The translations under genes were made by a program, and so were the position numbers. From positions 1 through 64,000 of the forward strand of contig CAVZTX010000038.1 of assembly GCA_963778375.1 (NCBI GenBank): DNA of 64,000 bases. The letters run 5' to 3'. How positions within the stretch are numbered: the stretch's first letter is position 1; each line of letters opens with the position of its first letter. Below are positions 9,257 to 16,893 of this stretch, piece after piece. The DNA comes from CAVZTX01 sp963778375. Its GTDB lineage: Bacteria; Chloroflexota; Ktedonobacteria; Ktedonobacterales; Ktedonobacteraceae. A model generated the notes under the pieces. The model saw only the letters and a program-made list of their open reading frames with translations. It searched no databases and was not told the DNA's origin.

Positions 9257-10090
9257 TTACGTTGTTTGTGTTCCTGATTCTGATGGGTCCGGGACCTCTT
9301 CCACTCCTTTGGCCTGGACAGGTATATCGCCCTCGCGCTGGAAATAGGCTTCTTCTCGCTGAACCATGCCTGAGATGTGTTTCGTCTCCTGGATCTGGCG
9401 CTTGCCAAGAACGACCTCTTCTATTACCACCGGTTGTTTCATGACTGTCACCTGTTCGGCACGAAGAGGAATTGTGAAGGTCTCTCCTTCACCGATCTGG
9501 ACGATCTTGTCCGCGGATTGGTCGGGTTGCTGATCGGTCTGATCGGTGGAAGCTGTAAAGGGATGGCGTTCGATGACCAGCTCCTCGCGCATGACGGAGA
9601 CAGTGATGGTCTTTTGTTCGGTGATAACCTTCTTGCGAAGACGGACCTCACCGGTCTGAACCAACTGCTTATGGGCCTGAAGCTCCTCCTGTCGCAAGGG
9701 CACGATCTGTTCATTTACGATCTGGCCAAGGCCTATGGAAGCATTGTAGGCTCCGTGATGATGCAAGATGTCTTTAGCTTCCTGCTGGTGACCATATGAC
9801 TGAACCATCACGATAGAATAACCTGCTTCTGCTTCACGCTGATAGTAATGGGCTTCCTCTTCAGACATACCCTGAGTGACGAGATCATCGTAGAGGTGAT
9901 CGGATGCATTTCCCTGCCCCGAAAACTTGCTCATGATGGTCTCGACGAAACCGCCAGAGGATGCGCCCTGTCCCAACAGGCTAATTTGATCGTCTCGAAA
10001 TCCAGAGTGACGAAGTTCATCGATGGCTTGCTGCGCCAGAGTGCGGTCTCGAAAGACACCTACCACGATGGGACTTTCCGTCGTTGTCAT
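9257..10090 (-). CDS. DUF2382 (YsnF/AvaK) stress protein, paralog 2
   Basis: 277 residues, ATG at 10090 with AAAGGAGGAA upstream. Same architecture as its neighbours: YflT-like N-domain (IVVGVFRDRTLAQQAIDEL), a short linker without the Tyr-rich repeats, and a C-terminal DUF2382 (RKKVITEQKTITVSVMREEL, RAEQVTVMKQPVVIEEVVLG). It is the most diverged of the three: in the C-terminal half several conserved charged positions are replaced by hydrophobic ones. The TDQTDQQPDQSADK insert splits the DUF2382 half-repeats. An old duplication is inferred. Cytoplasmic, with no signal peptide. Confidence 0.88.
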   Translation of the reverse strand: MTTTESPIVVGVFRDRTLAQQAIDELRHSGFRDDQISLLGQGASSGGFVETIMSKFSGQGNASDHLYDDLVTQGMSEEEAHYYQREAEAGYSIVMVQSYGHQQEAKDILHHHGAYNASIGLGQIVNEQIVPLRQEELQAHKQLVQTGEVRLRKKVITEQKTITVSVMREELVIERHPFTASTDQTDQQPDQSADKIVQIGEGETFTIPLRAEQVTVMKQPVVIEEVVLGKRQIQETKHISGMVQREEAYFQREGDIPVQAKGVEEVPDPSESGTQTT

Positions 10091-10144
10091 GCGTGTGCTT
10101 CCTCCTTTCGGAAGACGTTTCTGTCGACCAGGATCTCCTGGTAA

Positions 10145-10167
10145 AGGGAGTGCTAGCAGCACTCCCT
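10145..10167 (-). terminator. Hairpin between DUF2382 paralogs 3 and 2
   Basis: AGGGAGTGC pairs perfectly with GCACTCCCT around TAGCA, followed on the minus strand by TTTACC. A likely terminator or attenuator downstream of the gene at 10215. Confidence 0.6.
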
Positions 10168-10170
10168 AGT

Positions 10171-10207
10171 CAACAGAAGGTGAATATCAAACAACTACCT
10201 TCTGTTG
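10171..10207 (-). terminator. Second hairpin after DUF2382 paralog 3
   Basis: CAACAGAAGGT pairs perfectly with ACCTTCTGTTG (11 bp) with a 15-nt loop, just past the stop at 10215. Together with the hairpin at 10145 it gives tandem structures between two stress genes; it lacks a U-tract of its own. Confidence 0.45.
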
Positions 10208-10214
10208 CTGTCAC

Positions 10215-11093
10215 CTATGGTGTGGTCTGGTCCGTGGTGTCCTGGACATCGCCGCCCTGGACGTTCACATCGCCTGTGCGCTCGACGCGCGCTTCTTCGC
10301 GGCGGACGGTGTCGGAAACCTGCTGGGTATCTTGAACTGCCCGTTTGCCGAGGGAAACTTCTTCGCGTACGACGGGCTGTTTCTCGACCGTGACCTGTTC
10401 CTCACGGACAGGTACACGATAGGTCTCGCCCTCGCCGATGGGGGTATCGGAGGGCTGGCCAGAACCGGGACGGCGCTCGACGTACACTTCCTCTCGGGTA
10501 ACCGGTACATCGATGCTCTGTTGCTCGGTCACTACGTCTTTGCGCAGGCGAGCCTCACCTGTCTGGACAGGCTGCTTTTGGACACGAAGCTGCTCCTCAC
10601 GAAGTTTGATGCTTTGCGCATCCTCAGTTCCGGTGTCCCGCACATTTGTGCTAGCATAGTCCGCTGTTTGGGTGACATCCCGGTTGACAGTCGTAGTATC
10701 CCGCACATTTGTGCTAGCATAGTCCGCTGTCCGGGTACCACGCCGGTTAGCGGCACTGTATCCTCCGTAACGCGTCAGAATGTCTGTAGCTTCCTGCATG
10801 CGGTCGCCTGCAAGGACGGCCAGGATAGAGTGGCCAGCATCGTACTGCTGTTGATAGTAGCTGGCATCATCTGACGGTACGCCCATGCTGACCAGGTCAT
10901 CGTAGGCTGAACCGGTTTGCTGCCCGGTAAATAGACTTTTGATCTTCTCACCGATTCCGCCGGTTGAAGCTCCGGATCCAGCAAATCTGAGCTGATCAGC
11001 GCTAAAGCCGACGTTTTCAAGTTGATTGGCGGCTAGCTCGGCCTGGGTGTTGTCATCAAAGACAGCTACTACCATACCTTGTTGTGTTGTCAT
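10215..11093 (-). CDS. DUF2382 (YsnF/AvaK) stress protein, paralog 3
   Basis: 292 residues, ATG at 11093 behind AAAAAAGGAGAA. YflT-like N-domain (MVVAVFDDNTQAELAANQLE), a linker with a 21-residue unit TADYASTNVRDT... present twice, and a C-terminal DUF2382 nearly identical to that of paralog 1 (KQPVVREEVSLGKR). High DNA similarity to paralog 1 in the 3' half implies a recent duplication or gene conversion, with paralog 2 between them more diverged. Function is probably in general stress resistance. Confidence 0.88.
   Translation of the reverse strand: MTTQQGMVVAVFDDNTQAELAANQLENVGFSADQLRFAGSGASTGGIGEKIKSLFTGQQTGSAYDDLVSMGVPSDDASYYQQQYDAGHSILAVLAGDRMQEATDILTRYGGYSAANRRGTRTADYASTNVRDTTTVNRDVTQTADYASTNVRDTGTEDAQSIKLREEQLRVQKQPVQTGEARLRKDVVTEQQSIDVPVTREEVYVERRPGSGQPSDTPIGEGETYRVPVREEQVTVEKQPVVREEVSLGKRAVQDTQQVSDTVRREEARVERTGDVNVQGGDVQDTTDQTTP
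10636..10730 (-). repeat. Exact 32-bp direct repeat in the paralog 3 linker
   Basis: Positions 10636-10667 and 10699-10730 are identical (32 bp) with a 63-bp period, encoding the repeated TADYASTNVRDT segment of the linker. The in-frame period (21 codons) allows copy-number change without frameshift. Confidence 0.85.
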
Positions 11094-11122
11094 GTGTATT
11101 CTCCTTTTTTCCTTTTTTAGGA

Positions 11123-11146
11123 AGTTCCCTGGAAACGCCAGGGACT
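11123..11146 (-). terminator. Hairpin after the YtxH gene
   Basis: AGT-T-CCCTGG pairs with CCAGGGACT around AAACG, 12 bp beyond the stop of the minus-strand YtxH gene and before the DUF2382 gene at 11093. A short A/T-rich tract follows on the minus strand. Confidence 0.55.
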
Positions 11147-11157
11147 ACGAGGCTGAC

Positions 11158-11535
11158 TTAGTAGTTAGTAGTCAGGCCTCCTGCCCCTTCATATGGGGCT
11201 GTCGTATCAACGGGAATGACCACGTCTACCATTCCTGTATCAGGAATGGTAGTACTTGTCTGCTTGCCCTGCGTCAGGGGTGATGTGCCTTGCCTGGCGG
11301 TGCTGGCGACCTTTGTTGCTGTCTGTTGTGCAGCATCTTTCAGCGTGCTGGCTGTTTGTGATGCACGAGTAGCTACCTGTTGGCTGGTTTGCTTCAGTTG
11401 TTCCTTGTCGGGCAGCGAGCCACGCAGTTCTTCAAAGCGCTCGCGTGCCATGCGCTGCATCTCTTCACCTTTCATGGGTGCAACAAGCATGCCGATGCCA
11501 ACGCCGATAAGCAGACCATTGAGAAAACGACCCAT
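11158..11535 (-). CDS. YtxH domain-containing protein
   Basis: 125 residues. The ATG at 11535 is preferred because GAAAGGAGA lies 8 bp upstream; ATGs at 11541 and 11556 are too close to or before it. The N-terminus MGRFLNGLLIGVGIGMLVAP followed by KGEEMQRMARERFEELR is the YtxH signature: a glycine-zipper hydrophobic helix and then an amphipathic, Thr/Ala/Gln-rich coil. It is likely a membrane-associated stress protein. It sits upstream of three DUF2382 stress genes on the same strand, suggesting joint induction. A second YtxH gene lies at 52509. Confidence 0.8.
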   Translation of the reverse strand: MGRFLNGLLIGVGIGMLVAPMKGEEMQRMARERFEELRGSLPDKEQLKQTSQQVATRASQTASTLKDAAQQTATKVASTARQGTSPLTQGKQTSTTIPDTGMVDVVIPVDTTAPYEGAGGLTTNY

Positions 11536-11951
11536 TGTCATGTCTCCTTTCATCATTGATGATGCGGATTGATATGACAGAGGCAGGGGGAAATGCCTCT
11601 ACGCTCTGTCGTTCCAGTGAAGTAAGTGCGGTTAGACATCGGGAGGATGTCAAGTTCATCCATAGTACACGATGGCTCCTATTGAGGCACGTATATCCTC
11701 CTCAATTAGTGTCATTATTTAACCTTTTTGCCTTATACAAGAGATATAAATCATCAATACTTGACTCTACTTTTAACTCAAGAATATAAAGACAAGGAGC
11801 TTGAGAGGATTGCACTCTCACGTTCCTTGTCTTGACATGAAAAGTACTTCTAACTGGTTTATGATGAAACGGCAATCACTCCGGTGGTTGCAACATAACA
11901 AGGTTATCGAAACTGTTCTATTATTTAAGAATGAAAAGGCCTTTGATGTGA
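11536..11951. other. Intergenic region, about 415 bp
   Basis: Between the minus-strand YtxH gene and the end of the minus-strand PGDYG-type gene. It holds the strong hairpin at 11790-11832, a GAGGCA/TGCCTC hairpin near 11580, and an inverted GACATC/GATGTC at 11635-11651 with a perfect minus-strand TTGACA at 11653-11648. No good -10 lies at the right spacing, so the YtxH promoter is not defined. The plus-strand open frame at 11801 starts inside the hairpin and lacks a ribosome-binding site. Confidence 0.5.
11790..11832 (-). terminator. Terminator of the PGDYG-type gene
   Basis: AGACAAGGA-GC-TTGAGAG pairs with CTCTCA-CG-TTCCTTGTCT, a long stem with few mismatches and a 7-nt loop. On the minus strand it is followed by TTTATATTCTTG. 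It lies about 120 bp past the stop at 11952. Confidence 0.65.
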
Positions 11952-12386
11952 TCAGGATATTTGCTCGTAGCTGTCCTGAAAAATGTTGCGGTCAACGACC
12001 CAAGCACTATCCCCCGATCTAACAAGATAGTCACCGGCCTTGCCCATTGCAGTATCACCATTCTTCATCTTGACGGTAAAGCTCTCAGGCATCTGCACGG
12101 CTTCACGTATATCTGTATTACGATACAAGGCGAAACCTTCGGTATCTTGCTTGGTTACTTGTTGATAATGAGTAGAAAATTCTCTCGCCAGGATAGGCCA
12201 TTCCTCATCCTGATTGCCACATGCAAGGTAATCGCCGGGTTGAAATCCAATTGGGCCTTCGAGTGACTGGATGATGCCGCCTCTCTGTTGATAATCCTCT
12301 TTAGAAAGTGGGCGGGCCTTTACTGGAGTAATCTTGCGAAATGATTGGAACGGCAACCGGTTCAATTCTTGTTCCGTAAGCTGCAT
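11952..12386 (-). CDS. PGDYG-type domain protein, function unknown
   Basis: 144 residues, ATG behind AAGGAGGATTCT. Two similar segments, IGFQPGDYLACGNQDEEWPI and AMGKAGDYLVRSGDSAWVVD, resemble the PGDYG family (PF14083), which has no assigned function. KARPLSKEDYQQRGG precedes the first. No signal peptide or membrane helix. The internal similarity suggests a duplicated beta-type fold that may bind a small ligand; this is inference. It is monocistronic with its own terminator. Confidence 0.65.
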   Translation of the reverse strand: MQLTEQELNRLPFQSFRKITPVKARPLSKEDYQQRGGIIQSLEGPIGFQPGDYLACGNQDEEWPILAREFSTHYQQVTKQDTEGFALYRNTDIREAVQMPESFTVKMKNGDTAMGKAGDYLVRSGDSAWVVDRNIFQDSYEQIS

Positions 12387-12451
12387 AGAATCCTCCTTCG
12401 GATGATCCCGGCATGTCTCGTACCGTTAATGCCTGTATGGGAAACAACATC

Positions 12452-12976
12452 TTATGGCTTTCCTTGTGAGATGTCTGTCTGAATGGCTACGGCGATGGCA
12501 ATCGAGAATTCTTTGAGGTCGGCGATGCTGACGTCAAAGGCGCTAAGGCCGAGGAGTTCGGCTCGGCGTTTTGCGTTACCGTGCAAGCGAACGGTGGGAC
12601 GACCGCTGCGGAGTTGCACAACTTCCATTTCGCGCCAGGCTACTCCGTGTATGCCTGTGCCTAGCGCTTTGCTGATCGCTTCTTTAGCGGCGAAGCGACC
12701 GGCCAGACGGGTTGCTTTGCCTCGGCATTGCCATATTTCTGCTTCTGTGAAGACACGGTTGAGGAAGCGTTCGCCGTGGTGTTCGAAAACCTTTTGCACT
12801 CGTCCAACTTCGATAATGTCGATGCCAACCGCCACGTTTACACCTTGTGGCACGCTGAGCGGCGTGGGCAACCCTGCCAAACCTGCTGGGCCAAATAGCC
12901 AATCAGGAATAGGTACACCCGGCTGGCGCACCAGTGGGGTGAAAAGTAGTGGTTGCTCTGGTTGGTCATCGCCCAT
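12452..12976 (-). CDS. acpS: Holo-[acyl-carrier-protein] synthase with N-terminal extension
   Basis: 174 residues. The AcpS core starts at about residue 48 (VAVGIDIIEVGRV, with the metal-binding Asp53) and contains the second signature RFAAKEAISKALG (residues 94-106, Glu99). AcpS transfers 4'-phosphopantetheine from CoA to acyl carrier protein. Typical AcpS is about 120-130 residues; the first ~47 residues here, rich in Pro and Leu, are extra. The ATG at 12976 has a GGAGGAGAGG site upstream and lies 4 bp after the ugd stop, so the extension looks translated. A GTG within the core start (VNVAV) is an alternative. Third gene of an MBL-ugd-acpS operon. Confidence 0.88.
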   Translation of the reverse strand: MGDDQPEQPLLFTPLVRQPGVPIPDWLFGPAGLAGLPTPLSVPQGVNVAVGIDIIEVGRVQKVFEHHGERFLNRVFTEAEIWQCRGKATRLAGRFAAKEAISKALGTGIHGVAWREMEVVQLRSGRPTVRLHGNAKRRAELLGLSAFDVSIADLKEFSIAIAVAIQTDISQGKP

Positions 12977-12980
12977 TATT

Positions 12981-15812
12981 TTATTTCCCCTCTCCTCCTT
13001 CGATCAACTGCTGTGGAATCGTGGTGGTACTGTCTCCTGAAGGTAGGACTGTGGGGGCGGGCCCGGTACCGCGTCCCATGCCACGGTAGATGAAGCCGAG
13101 GTTGTTCATCTCGGTCGCTTCGTAGATATTGCGACCATCGATGAGTACGGGGCGGCGCATGGCACTGCGCATCTGGCGCATGTCGAGCGATTTAAACTCG
13201 TTCCATTCGGTCACCATGACCAGAGCGTCAACATTTTGCGCTACTTCATAGGCGCTTTCACAGAAGGTGATGGTATCCATGCGAATGCCTTGCTTTTCCA
13301 GGGCTTCACGTCCTGTTTTTGAGGCGACGGGATCGTAGACGCGAATGGCGGCCCCCTGGCTTGTTATCCAGCGGATGATATCAATCGATGGAGCTTCGCG
13401 CATGTCATCGGTGTTGGGTTTGAAGGCTAGACCCAGGATGCCAATCGTACAGCCTCGTAACGAGCCGAGAATGGAGGTTAGTTTTGAGACAATCAGGCGG
13501 CGCTGGTCGTGGTTAATGTCCATGACGGCGTGTAATAATTGTGGGTGCAGTCCAGCTTCGTCAGCCATGTGGGCGAGTGCACGTACGTCCTTAGGGAAAC
13601 AATTGTGGCTGATCAGCCCGGACGAGGCGATCAGGGTTCCGGTGCTGGTCTCCATACTATAGACGGTTGTTTCAACGTCCTCATGCTCAACCTCTCGGAC
13701 AACGAACGTGGCAAAGGTGCCGTGCCGCTCATAGCCATGAGGCGCGATGTGGCGTGAGTAGCCCTGCAATATGCTCTCAATTTTGGCCAGGCGCTTGTTG
13801 CCGAAGGCCATTTTGAGTGCGGTTACCTGATCGTAGCCACTCACGCGCAGGATATACGCCACTTGCGTCGATTTGTTCATCCAACGTGTGCGGATGGAAG
13901 GAATGACGCCTATTGTTTGCAGTAGCAGTGCCATACCATCTGCCAGCACCTTGCTGACGGTTGCATATTCCAGCATCAGATTCTTGCTATCCTGCACCGT
14001 CGTAACTGCACCATCACCACTGAAGGCTCCACGAATTAAAGCGAGGCGTAGCTCTGGCGCTACGTTAAATACCAGGCGTGGCAGGGCCTTGTCTTCCGAG
14101 CGAGTGCCACAGTGGAGAACATCGCGCAGCAGCCAGGAGAAGATGCGTGAAGAGACTACAGTTGTCAGAGCATTTGTGGAACGGCGCTCAAGAAACTTGA
14201 GACCCCAACGCTGCAAAATGCCCTGCACATCCGCAATGTATTCAGACTCTTGCTCGTGGAAGCTGAAGCCTACACGTTCGCGGATCGCATCTGCGCGTCC
14301 AGTGTCTTTGGCAATATAGCCTTCCGCAAGATAGTAGCCGCACAGTCGCAGCAAATCGGCGCCGACCGGTATCGAAGCGTTGATTACAGTTGCCGCACCT
14401 TTGGCAGTATATAATTGAAGCTTTTCGGCAGCAACATTGAGCATGCCTGACTCACTGAGATAGCGGAACAGGCGCAGCGACATACGGTTATGCTGCTTGA
14501 TCTCGTCGGGATATTTGAGCATATGCTGTGGAATCGCAGCGGCAAATTGCGGGTATTGTTCACTGAATGTGTTATCGATGGGTTTGACGTAGACATCGGC
14601 TTCCAGGTCGGTGCCACGGAGCAGATTGATCAGGTTGAGGTTTGTAGCCTGCTCGACTGAAGGCAATTCGCACAAGGCCATTAGTCGATCACCGGGCACA
14701 ACGGCTGCTGCGGGTAGGATGGTGGACTGCTGAGCTTTATGTAGGATGACGGGATGATCGGCGGTAACACGCATGGTACGTCCCATACTGGTGTGAATCT
14801 TCACCATAGTGCCTTTGTAGGGTCTCCGCGTGATGGCTTTTACGTCCGCGAGAATGGGCTGTCCCGTCTCTAGATCAAAGGCGAGCACACGCTGATCGGA
14901 GGGCTGCACAAGCTCTACCACATCTCCCTGGAAGGGCGCACCGCCTTTAGCGAACATCGTATCGAAGCGTTCTCCGGCCACGTTGGGACTATTGAGGGTG
15001 AAAACAGTTTCGTTGGCCTCAAAGCAACTTCCGCCATATCCAAGTCCGGCATCGAGGAATGAGCGTCCGATACGCTTATCGTAGCCCATGCCTGCGGCCA
15101 CTTCTTTGACGTCGGCTCCCAGGCGTTCGCAGATTTGCGCGATTTCGTTAATGAACGAGATTTTGGTTGCGAGGAAGGCATTTGAGGCATACTTGATCAT
15201 TTCCGCTGTGTACAGGTCGGTGATGACGATAGGAGCGCGCAGCGGCAGGTAAAGGGTCGCAACCTGGCGCGCTGCTTCTGGATCGGTTGAACCTAAGACG
15301 ACGCGATCAGGGTTCTGGAAGTCTAGTACGGCTGAGCCTTCGCGTAGAAATTCGGGGTTGGAGACGACTGCAAAGGAAATCTCTGGCCGCTCCAGGTTCT
15401 TGCGAATAATGCGTGTCACCACGTCGCCACTGCCGACGGGTACCGTACTTTTGTTGATGATGATCGCATAGTGATCGAGCTCCTGGGCAATGCCACGTGC
15501 AGCGCTCTCAACATAGCGCATGTCTGCCCCACCCTGAATGGTGCCGGTAGGGGTATTGACGGCGATAAAAATAAAGTCGCAGTTATCCAATCCCTCGCCA
15601 TAGCTCGTCGTGAAATGCAAGCGCCCTGCGTGTACATTGCGCTCGACCATTTCCTCCAGACCCGGCTCATAAATGGGTAGAATGCCTTGCTGAAGACGCT
15701 CGATCTTTTCGGGGATAATATCAACACAGGTAACCTTGTTTCCAAGGTCGGAAAAACATGTACCGGTCACTAAACCTACGTAGCCGGTACCGATAACACA
15801 TATATTTGCCAC
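12981..15812 (-). CDS. ugd: UDP-glucose 6-dehydrogenase precursor containing an intein
   Basis: 943-residue precursor with a GTG start at 15812; GAGGAG lies 7 bp upstream, overlapping the end of the preceding gene. The enzyme oxidises UDP-glucose twice with NAD+ to UDP-glucuronate for surface polysaccharides. The Rossmann motif GTGYVG is at residues 8-13, and the STVPVGSGD and NPEFLREGSAVLDF motifs are present. The active-site motif GGSCFPKDV is interrupted: GGS ends at residue 262, an intein spans 263-737, and CFPKDVRALAHM resumes at 738. Splicing would give a 468-residue enzyme of normal length. The C-terminal UDP-binding domain is complete (MREAPSIDIIRWI, VMVTEWNEF). Co-transcribed with the MBL hydrolase and acpS. 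Confidence 0.95.
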   Translation of the reverse strand: MANICVIGTGYVGLVTGTCFSDLGNKVTCVDIIPEKIERLQQGILPIYEPGLEEMVERNVHAGRLHFTTSYGEGLDNCDFIFIAVNTPTGTIQGGADMRYVESAARGIAQELDHYAIIINKSTVPVGSGDVVTRIIRKNLERPEISFAVVSNPEFLREGSAVLDFQNPDRVVLGSTDPEAARQVATLYLPLRAPIVITDLYTAEMIKYASNAFLATKISFINEIAQICERLGADVKEVAAGMGYDKRIGRSFLDAGLGYGGSCFEANETVFTLNSPNVAGERFDTMFAKGGAPFQGDVVELVQPSDQRVLAFDLETGQPILADVKAITRRPYKGTMVKIHTSMGRTMRVTADHPVILHKAQQSTILPAAAVVPGDRLMALCELPSVEQATNLNLINLLRGTDLEADVYVKPIDNTFSEQYPQFAAAIPQHMLKYPDEIKQHNRMSLRLFRYLSESGMLNVAAEKLQLYTAKGAATVINASIPVGADLLRLCGYYLAEGYIAKDTGRADAIRERVGFSFHEQESEYIADVQGILQRWGLKFLERRSTNALTTVVSSRIFSWLLRDVLHCGTRSEDKALPRLVFNVAPELRLALIRGAFSGDGAVTTVQDSKNLMLEYATVSKVLADGMALLLQTIGVIPSIRTRWMNKSTQVAYILRVSGYDQVTALKMAFGNKRLAKIESILQGYSRHIAPHGYERHGTFATFVVREVEHEDVETTVYSMETSTGTLIASSGLISHNCFPKDVRALAHMADEAGLHPQLLHAVMDINHDQRRLIVSKLTSILGSLRGCTIGILGLAFKPNTDDMREAPSIDIIRWITSQGAAIRVYDPVASKTGREALEKQGIRMDTITFCESAYEVAQNVDALVMVTEWNEFKSLDMRQMRSAMRRPVLIDGRNIYEATEMNNLGFIYRGMGRGTGPAPTVLPSGDSTTTIPQQLIEGGEGK
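13602..15026 (-). other. Intein with LAGLIDADG homing endonuclease inside ugd
   Basis: 475 residues (precursor 263-737). Block A begins with Cys1 (CFEANETVFTL), block B has TADHPVIL with the TxxH motif, and the C-terminal block F/G ends LISSHN-type: YSMETSTGTL then GLISHN followed by +1 Cys. Two dodecapeptide-like motifs, LCGYYLAEGYI and LIRGAFSGDGA, mark a LAGLIDADG endonuclease in the middle. All expected class 1 splicing residues (Cys1, TxxH His, His-Asn, Cys+1) are present. The +1 cysteine is also the catalytic cysteine of the dehydrogenase. Confidence 0.93.
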
Positions 15813-15816
15813 AACA

Positions 15817-16476
15817 TCACTCCTCTACAGTCACAAAAGGATTTTCATATTTTTCTTCAACAATGGTAGTCGGTGTGCCATGTCCGGGGAAGACAACCAG
15901 GTCGTCTTCGAGCATGTACAGTTTTTCGCGAATTGAGCGGGCGATTTGATCAAAATCTCCTCCCTCAAGATCGGTACGACCGATGCCACGATAGAAAAGG
16001 GTATCGCCGCTGAATACACAGTAAGGGGCGCTTACCAGGCACACTCCACCGGGGGTGTGACCAGGAGTGTGGAGGACTTCAAGGGTAAGCGTGCCAAAGG
16101 ACAGGTGATCGCCCTCATTGAGCAAAATATCCGGTTTCCTATGCACAAGCGGTGCCCGGCGTCCAAACATTTTTGCTGTCCGTTCCTCTGTATACATGTA
16201 CACATCGGCGGGATGAATAGCCAGCGGCACAGGATAGATTTCGCTGATCGCATCGATTGCACCTATGTGGTCAATATGGCCGTGTGTGTTAATTATGTAT
16301 TTGGGAATGAGATGAAGTTGGCGAATCTGCTCTAGAATGAGTTCCGGCTCGTCACCCGGATCAATGATAACCGCTTCAAGCGTTTGCGGACAGCCGTAGA
16401 GATAGCAATTCTCTTGAAATACGCCGACTGTGACACAGGCGACAATCGGTGTGAGTTCTTTATCCTTCTCGGACAT
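15817..16476 (-). CDS. MBL-fold metallo-hydrolase (glyoxalase II-like)
   Basis: 219 residues, ATG behind AAAGGAAA. The metal motif THGHIDHIG (His65, His67, Asp69, His70), further ligands in HTPGHTPGG and the downstream SGDTLF aspartate define the binuclear metal site of the beta-lactamase fold, glyoxalase II-like branch. These enzymes hydrolyse thioesters such as S-lactoylglutathione or related substrates; the actual substrate is unknown. The stop is 4 bp before the ugd start, indicating an operon. A TATAAT -10 box lies at 16526-16521 on the minus strand, without a clear -35. Confidence 0.87.
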   Translation of the reverse strand: MSEKDKELTPIVACVTVGVFQENCYLYGCPQTLEAVIIDPGDEPELILEQIRQLHLIPKYIINTHGHIDHIGAIDAISEIYPVPLAIHPADVYMYTEERTAKMFGRRAPLVHRKPDILLNEGDHLSFGTLTLEVLHTPGHTPGGVCLVSAPYCVFSGDTLFYRGIGRTDLEGGDFDQIARSIREKLYMLEDDLVVFPGHGTPTTIVEEKYENPFVTVEE

Positions 16477-16893
16477 ATGGTATGTTTCCTTTTCGCTTAG
16501 TGCTGGAAATGTTGGAATACATTATAGCACATGCCTTTTCTTGCGATTACTCCCATTTTTGGGGTATATTGTATGAGCACAATTGATCGTAGATGGGTGG
16601 TACAGGTAGGTATCGTGGTGGGGCAAACCACTGGCGGTTATACTTCCGTACTCCACAATATTGAAACAGAAGCAAATCCGTGCTAGAATGAATTAGTACA
16701 AACATTCTAAATTTGTTTGGAAGTGAACGAAATAGTGGGTTTTTTACTACAAAAGACGCCTCACAAGTCGTTTTATCAAAAAGTGTAGTGAACGAAGCTA
16801 GACAAAACGTACCAAGATAGGGTAAAATCGGTATAACATGCACTTGTTTATGCTTCACCAGTTGTAGCCCCTATTTCAGCTCGGGAGGAGAGT
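16477..16893. other. Divergent intergenic region, 417 bp
   Basis: It separates the minus-strand MBL operon from the plus-strand gene at 16894. It holds a minus-strand TATAAT at 16526-16521, a good plus-strand promoter at 16661-16689 with an inverted repeat over its -10, and about 170 bp of untranslated leader with no recognised structure. Confidence 0.5.
16661..16709 (+). promoter_or_regulatory. Promoter of the 16894 gene with inverted repeat over the -10 box
   Basis: TTGAAA at 16661-16666 and TAGAAT at 16684-16689 with a 17-bp spacer. TAGAATG (16684-16690) is repeated in inverted form as CATTCTA (16703-16709) after 12 bp, so a repressor could cover the -10 and start site. The leader to the ATG is about 195 nt. 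Confidence 0.6.

Noticed and set aside
11801..12022. Short plus-strand open frame
   Set aside because: Begins inside a strong terminator hairpin and overlaps the minus-strand PGDYG gene; no ribosome-binding site.
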